64,000 bases of DNA from Sanderia malayensis (Eukaryota; Cnidaria; Scyphozoa; Semaeostomeae; Pelagiidae): positions 1 through 64,000 of the forward strand of contig RQOL01000838.1 of assembly GCA_013076295.1 (NCBI GenBank), in the 5' to 3' direction. This document shows positions 59,901-64,000 of the stretch, piece by piece. Below the pieces are notes generated by a model, which had not been told where the DNA came from, did no database searches, and was given only the letters and a program-made list of their open reading frames with translations. Every line of letters begins with the position of its first letter. Position 1 is the first letter of the stretch. Made by a program: the position numbers and the translations under genes.

Positions 59901-62900
59901 ACACACAAATCCACGCAAAAACGGCAAAAACAGATAAAAATATGACATTCATTCCCACAATTTACACTAATGAAAAGTGAGATTCATTCCCACAATTTAG
60001 ACTGATGAAAGTTGACATTGATTCCCACAACTTACATACGAATCAACATAAATACACCTAAAACTAATAAAAAAATGACATTTATTCCCACAATTTGCAC
60101 TAATGAAAAGAAACATTCATTACCACAAATTACAGTAATGAAAAAAAATTCATTCCCACAATTTACACACGAATCCACGCAAAAACGGCAAAAACAGATA
60201 AAAATATGACTTTCATTCCCACAATTTGCAGTAATGAAAAATAACCTTCATCCCCACAATTTACACATGAATCCACGCAAAAACGGTAAAAACAGACAAC
60301 GAAGATAATATTCATTCCCACAATTTACACTAATGAAATGTGACATACATTCCCACAATTTAGACTAATTAAAGGTGACATTGATTGCCACACCTTACAC
60401 ACGAATCAACATAACTACACCTAAAACTAATAAAAATTTAAAGTTCATTTCAACAATTTACACTAAGGAAAAGTAACCATGATTCACATAAATTATAGTA
60501 ATGAAAAAAAATTCCTTCCCGCAATTTACACACGAATCAACGTAAGAACAGCTAAAACTAATCAATAATAGAGCATTCATTCCCACAATTTGCAGTAATG
60601 AAAAATAACGTTCATCCCCACAATTTACACATGAATCCACGCAAAAACGGTAAAAACAGACAAAGAAGATAATATTCATTCCCACAATTTACACTAATGA
60701 AAAGTGACATTTATTCCCACAATTTAGACTGATGAAAGTTGACATTGATTCCCACAATTTACACATTGTTCCACGTAAAAAGAGCTAAAAAAAATATAGC
60801 ATTCTTTCGCACAAATTACACTAATGAACAGTAACATTGATTTCCACACATTACAGTAATGAAAAAAAATTCATTCCCACAACTTACACACGAATCAACA
60901 TAAAAACACCTAAAACTAATAAAAACTTAAAGTTCCTTCCCACAATTTGCACTAATGAAAAGAAACATTCATTCCCACAAGTTAGATTGTTGACAAATGA
61001 CATTGATTCCCACAATTTACACAATATTCCACGTAAAAAGTGCCAAAAAGTAAATAACATTCTCTCCCACAATTTACACTAATGAAAAGTGACATTCATT
61101 CCCACAATTTAGACTGATGAAAGTTGACATTGATTCCCACACATTACAGTAATGAAAAAACATTAATTCCCACAATTTACACACAAATCCACGCAAAAAC
61201 GGCAAAAAGAGATAAAAATATGACATTCATTCCCACAATTTACACTAATGAAAAGAAACATTCATTCCCACAAATTACAGTAATGAAAAAAAATTCATTC
61301 CCACAATTTCCACACGATTCAACGCTAAAAACAGCTAAAGCTAATCAATAATAGAGCATTCATTCCCACAATTTGCAGTAATGAAAAATAACCCTCAGCC
61401 CCACAATTTACACATGACTCCACGCAAAAACGGTAAAAACAGACAAAGAAGATAATATTCATTCCCACAATTTACACTAATGAAAAGTGACATTCATTCC
61501 CACAATTTAGACTAATTAAAGTTGACATTGATTGCCACAACTTACACACGAATCAACATAACGACACCTAAAACTAATAAAAATTTAAAGTTCATTCCCA
61601 CAATTTACACTAATGAAAAGTAACCATGATTCACATAAATAATAGTAATGAAAAAAATTCCTTCCCGCAATTTACACACGAATCAACGTAAGAACAGCTA
61701 AAACTAATAAAAAAATGACATTTATTCCCACAATTTGCACTAATGAAAAGAAACATTAATGCCCACAAATTACAGTAATGAAAAAAACTTCATTCCAACA
61801 ATTTACAGTAATAAAAATAAGAGTAATCCCACAATTTACACATGAATCCACGCAAAAACGGGAAAAACAGATAAAAAAGATAATATTCATTCCCACAATT
61901 TACACTAATGAAAAGTGACATTCATTCCTACAATTTAGACTGATGAAAGTTGACATTGATTCCCACAATTTACACATTTTTCCACGTAAAAAGAGCTAAA
62001 AAAATATAGCATTCTTTCCCACAAAATACACTAATGAACAGTAACATTGATTTCCACACATTACAGTAATGAAAAAAAATTCATTCCCACAATTTACACA
62101 CGAATCCAGGCAAAAACGGCAAAAACAGATAAAAACATGACATTCATTCCCACAATTTGCAGTAATGAAAAATACCCTTCATCCCCACAATTTACACATG
62201 AATCCACTCAAAAACGGTAAAAACAGACAAAGAAGATACTATTCATTCCCACAATTTACACTGATGAAAAGTGACATTCATTCCCACAATTTACACTAAT
62301 GAAAAGTGACATTGATTCCCACAATTTAAACTGTTGAGAAATTACATTGATTCCCACAATTTACACATTATTCCACGTAAAAAGAGCTAAAAAGTAAAAA
62401 GCATTCTTTCCCATAATTTACACTAATGAAAAGTAACCATGATTCACATAAACTACAGTAACGAAAAAAAATTCCTTCTCACAATTTACACACGAATCAA
62501 CGTGAGAACATCTAAAACTAAACAATAATATAGGATTCATTCCCACAATTTGCAGTAATGAAAAATAACCTTCATCCCCACATTTTACACATGAATCCAC
62601 GCAAAAACGGTGAAAACAGATAAAAAAGATATTATTCATTCCCACAATTTACACTAATGAAAAGTGACATTCATTCCCACAATTTAGACTGATGAAAGTT
62701 GACATTGAATCCCAAAATTTACACACTATTCCACGTAAAAACAGCTAAAAAGTATATAGCATTCTTTCCCACAACTTACACTAATGAAAAGAAACATTCA
62801 TTCCCACAAATTACAGTAATGAAAAAAAATTCATTCCCACAATTTCCACACGAATCAACGCTAAAAACAGCTAAAGCTAATCAATAAGAGAGCATTCATT

Positions 62901-64000
62901 ACCACAATTTGCAGTAATGAAAAATAACCTTCATCCCCACTGTTTACACATGAATCCACGCAAAGACGGTAAAAACAGATAAAGAAGATAATATTCATTC
63001 CCACAATTTACACTAATGAAAAGTGACATTCATTCCCACAATTTACACTAATTAAAGTTGACATTGATTGCCAAAACTTACACACGAATCAACATAAATT
63101 CACCTAAAACTAATAAAAATTTAAAGTTCATTCCCACAATTTACACTAATGAAAAGTAACCATGATTCACATAAATTATAGTAATGAAAAAAAATTCCTT
63201 CCCGCAATTTACACACGAATCAACGTAAGAACAGCTAAAACTAATCAACAATAGAGCATTCATTTCCACAATTTGCAGTAATGAAAAATAACCTTCATCC
63301 CCACAATTTACACATGAATCCACCCAAAAACGGTAAAAAGAGATAAAAAAGATAATATTCATACCCACAATCTAAACTAATGAAAAGTGACATTCATTCC
63401 CACAATTTACACTAATTAAAGTTGACATTGATTGCCAAAACTTACACACGAATCAACATAAATACACCTAAAACTAATAAAAACTTAAAGTTCATTCCCA
63501 CAAATTACACATTATTCCACGTAAAAAGAGCTAAAAGTATATAACATTCTTTCCCACAATTTACACTAATGAAAAGTAGCATTCATTCCCACAAATTTTG
63601 TCAGATCAAGATTTACACCCATTCCAACATTTCACACGTGAATCTACGTTAATCCATCAGAAAAATAGTGAAAACACTTTTAGTTACTTTTTTCAGTCAA
63701 ATTAACATTCATTCCCACAACGTACACACGAATCAATATAAATAAACCTAAAACTAATAAAAATATGACATTTATTCCCACAATTTGCACTAATGAAAAG
63801 AAACATTCATTCCCACAAATTACAGTAATGAAAAAAAATTCATTCCCACAATTTCCACACCAATCAACGTTAAAAACAGCTAAAGCTAATAAATAATAGA
63901 GCATTCATTCCCACAATTTACACTAATGAAAAGTGACATTCATTCCCACAATTTAGACTAATTAAAGTTGACATTGATTGCCACAACTTACACACGAATC

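Larger units (their letters stand above)
41930..64000. repeat. Satellite block B, same core, about 360-bp higher-order units
   Basis: The array uses the same core as block A with short (about 35 bp) and long (about 60-64 bp) monomers. Long tails come in two main types, CACGCAAAAACGG and CAACGTAAGAACAGC. Equivalent strings recur at about 358 bp near 42113 and 42473 and at 365 bp near 50267 and 50632. Larger copies occur at offsets of about 1943 (49025/50968), 3579 (49986/53565), 2160 (57869/60031) and 4123 (58578/62701). Open frames of 62-102 codons inside are products of the repeat. The array continues beyond the right edge. Confidence 0.95.

Noticed and set aside
36060..64000. Regularly spaced 20-bp core with variable following sequence looked like a CRISPR array.
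   Set aside because: The parts between cores fall into a few recurring tails and recur in blocks, the spacing has two lengths, the context is a spliced eukaryotic genome and there are no cas genes. It is a satellite.
1..64000. tRNA, rRNA or snRNA genes.
   Set aside because: None was recognised by eye on either strand; a tRNAscan or covariance search would be needed to exclude them.

Overview
This is a 64-kb piece of an animal nuclear genome. Evidence for an animal: a spliced housekeeping gene with GT-AG introns, a Penelope-like element with a GIY-YIG endonuclease, BEL/Pao, Ty3/gypsy, Ty1/copia, LINE, hAT, pogo-like and TTAA-type elements, and a long AT-rich satellite. The element mix and a degraded gene of the 'LTGCDTTS' orphan type suggest a marine invertebrate, possibly a cnidarian. 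That placement is inference; nothing in the window fixes the species.

Layout. (1) 1-8,100, minus strand: a WBP11-like (WW-domain-binding protein 11) splicing-factor gene. Fourteen coding exons keep phase from the ATG at 8,100 to 1,056; the C-terminal exons are not in the window. Intron 2 holds a 2.2-kb Penelope-like element whose 12-bp target duplication contains the 5' splice site. Intron 3 holds a 542-bp inverted-repeat element. (2) 8,101-10,785: upstream DNA, a small TA-flanked DNA transposon with a DDE transposase remnant, and a 142-bp minisatellite. (3) 10,786-32,178: a stack of transposons. A Ty1/copia element is split by a pogo-like element (TA duplication). That is split by a Ty3/gypsy element (CTTT), which is split by a BEL/Pao element (CATCA), which carries a short non-autonomous LTR element (GTGCG). 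Two hAT elements sit in the 5' LTR insertion of the gypsy element, and two more sit in the copia body. A LINE and a TTAA-flanked element occupy the 3' half of the gypsy. Nearly all coding parts are broken. (4) 32,179-36,050: a minus-strand pseudogene of an uncharacterised family, interrupted by a LINE 3' end. (5) 36,060-64,000: about 26 kb of satellite made from one 20-bp core with either a short or a long tail. It has higher-order units near 360 bp, larger segmental duplications, and one inserted LINE with an open reverse transcriptase frame. The array runs off the right edge.

The only gene here that looks functional for the host is the WBP11-like gene. The rest is a repeat landscape in which flanking duplications allow a relative order of insertions to be read.
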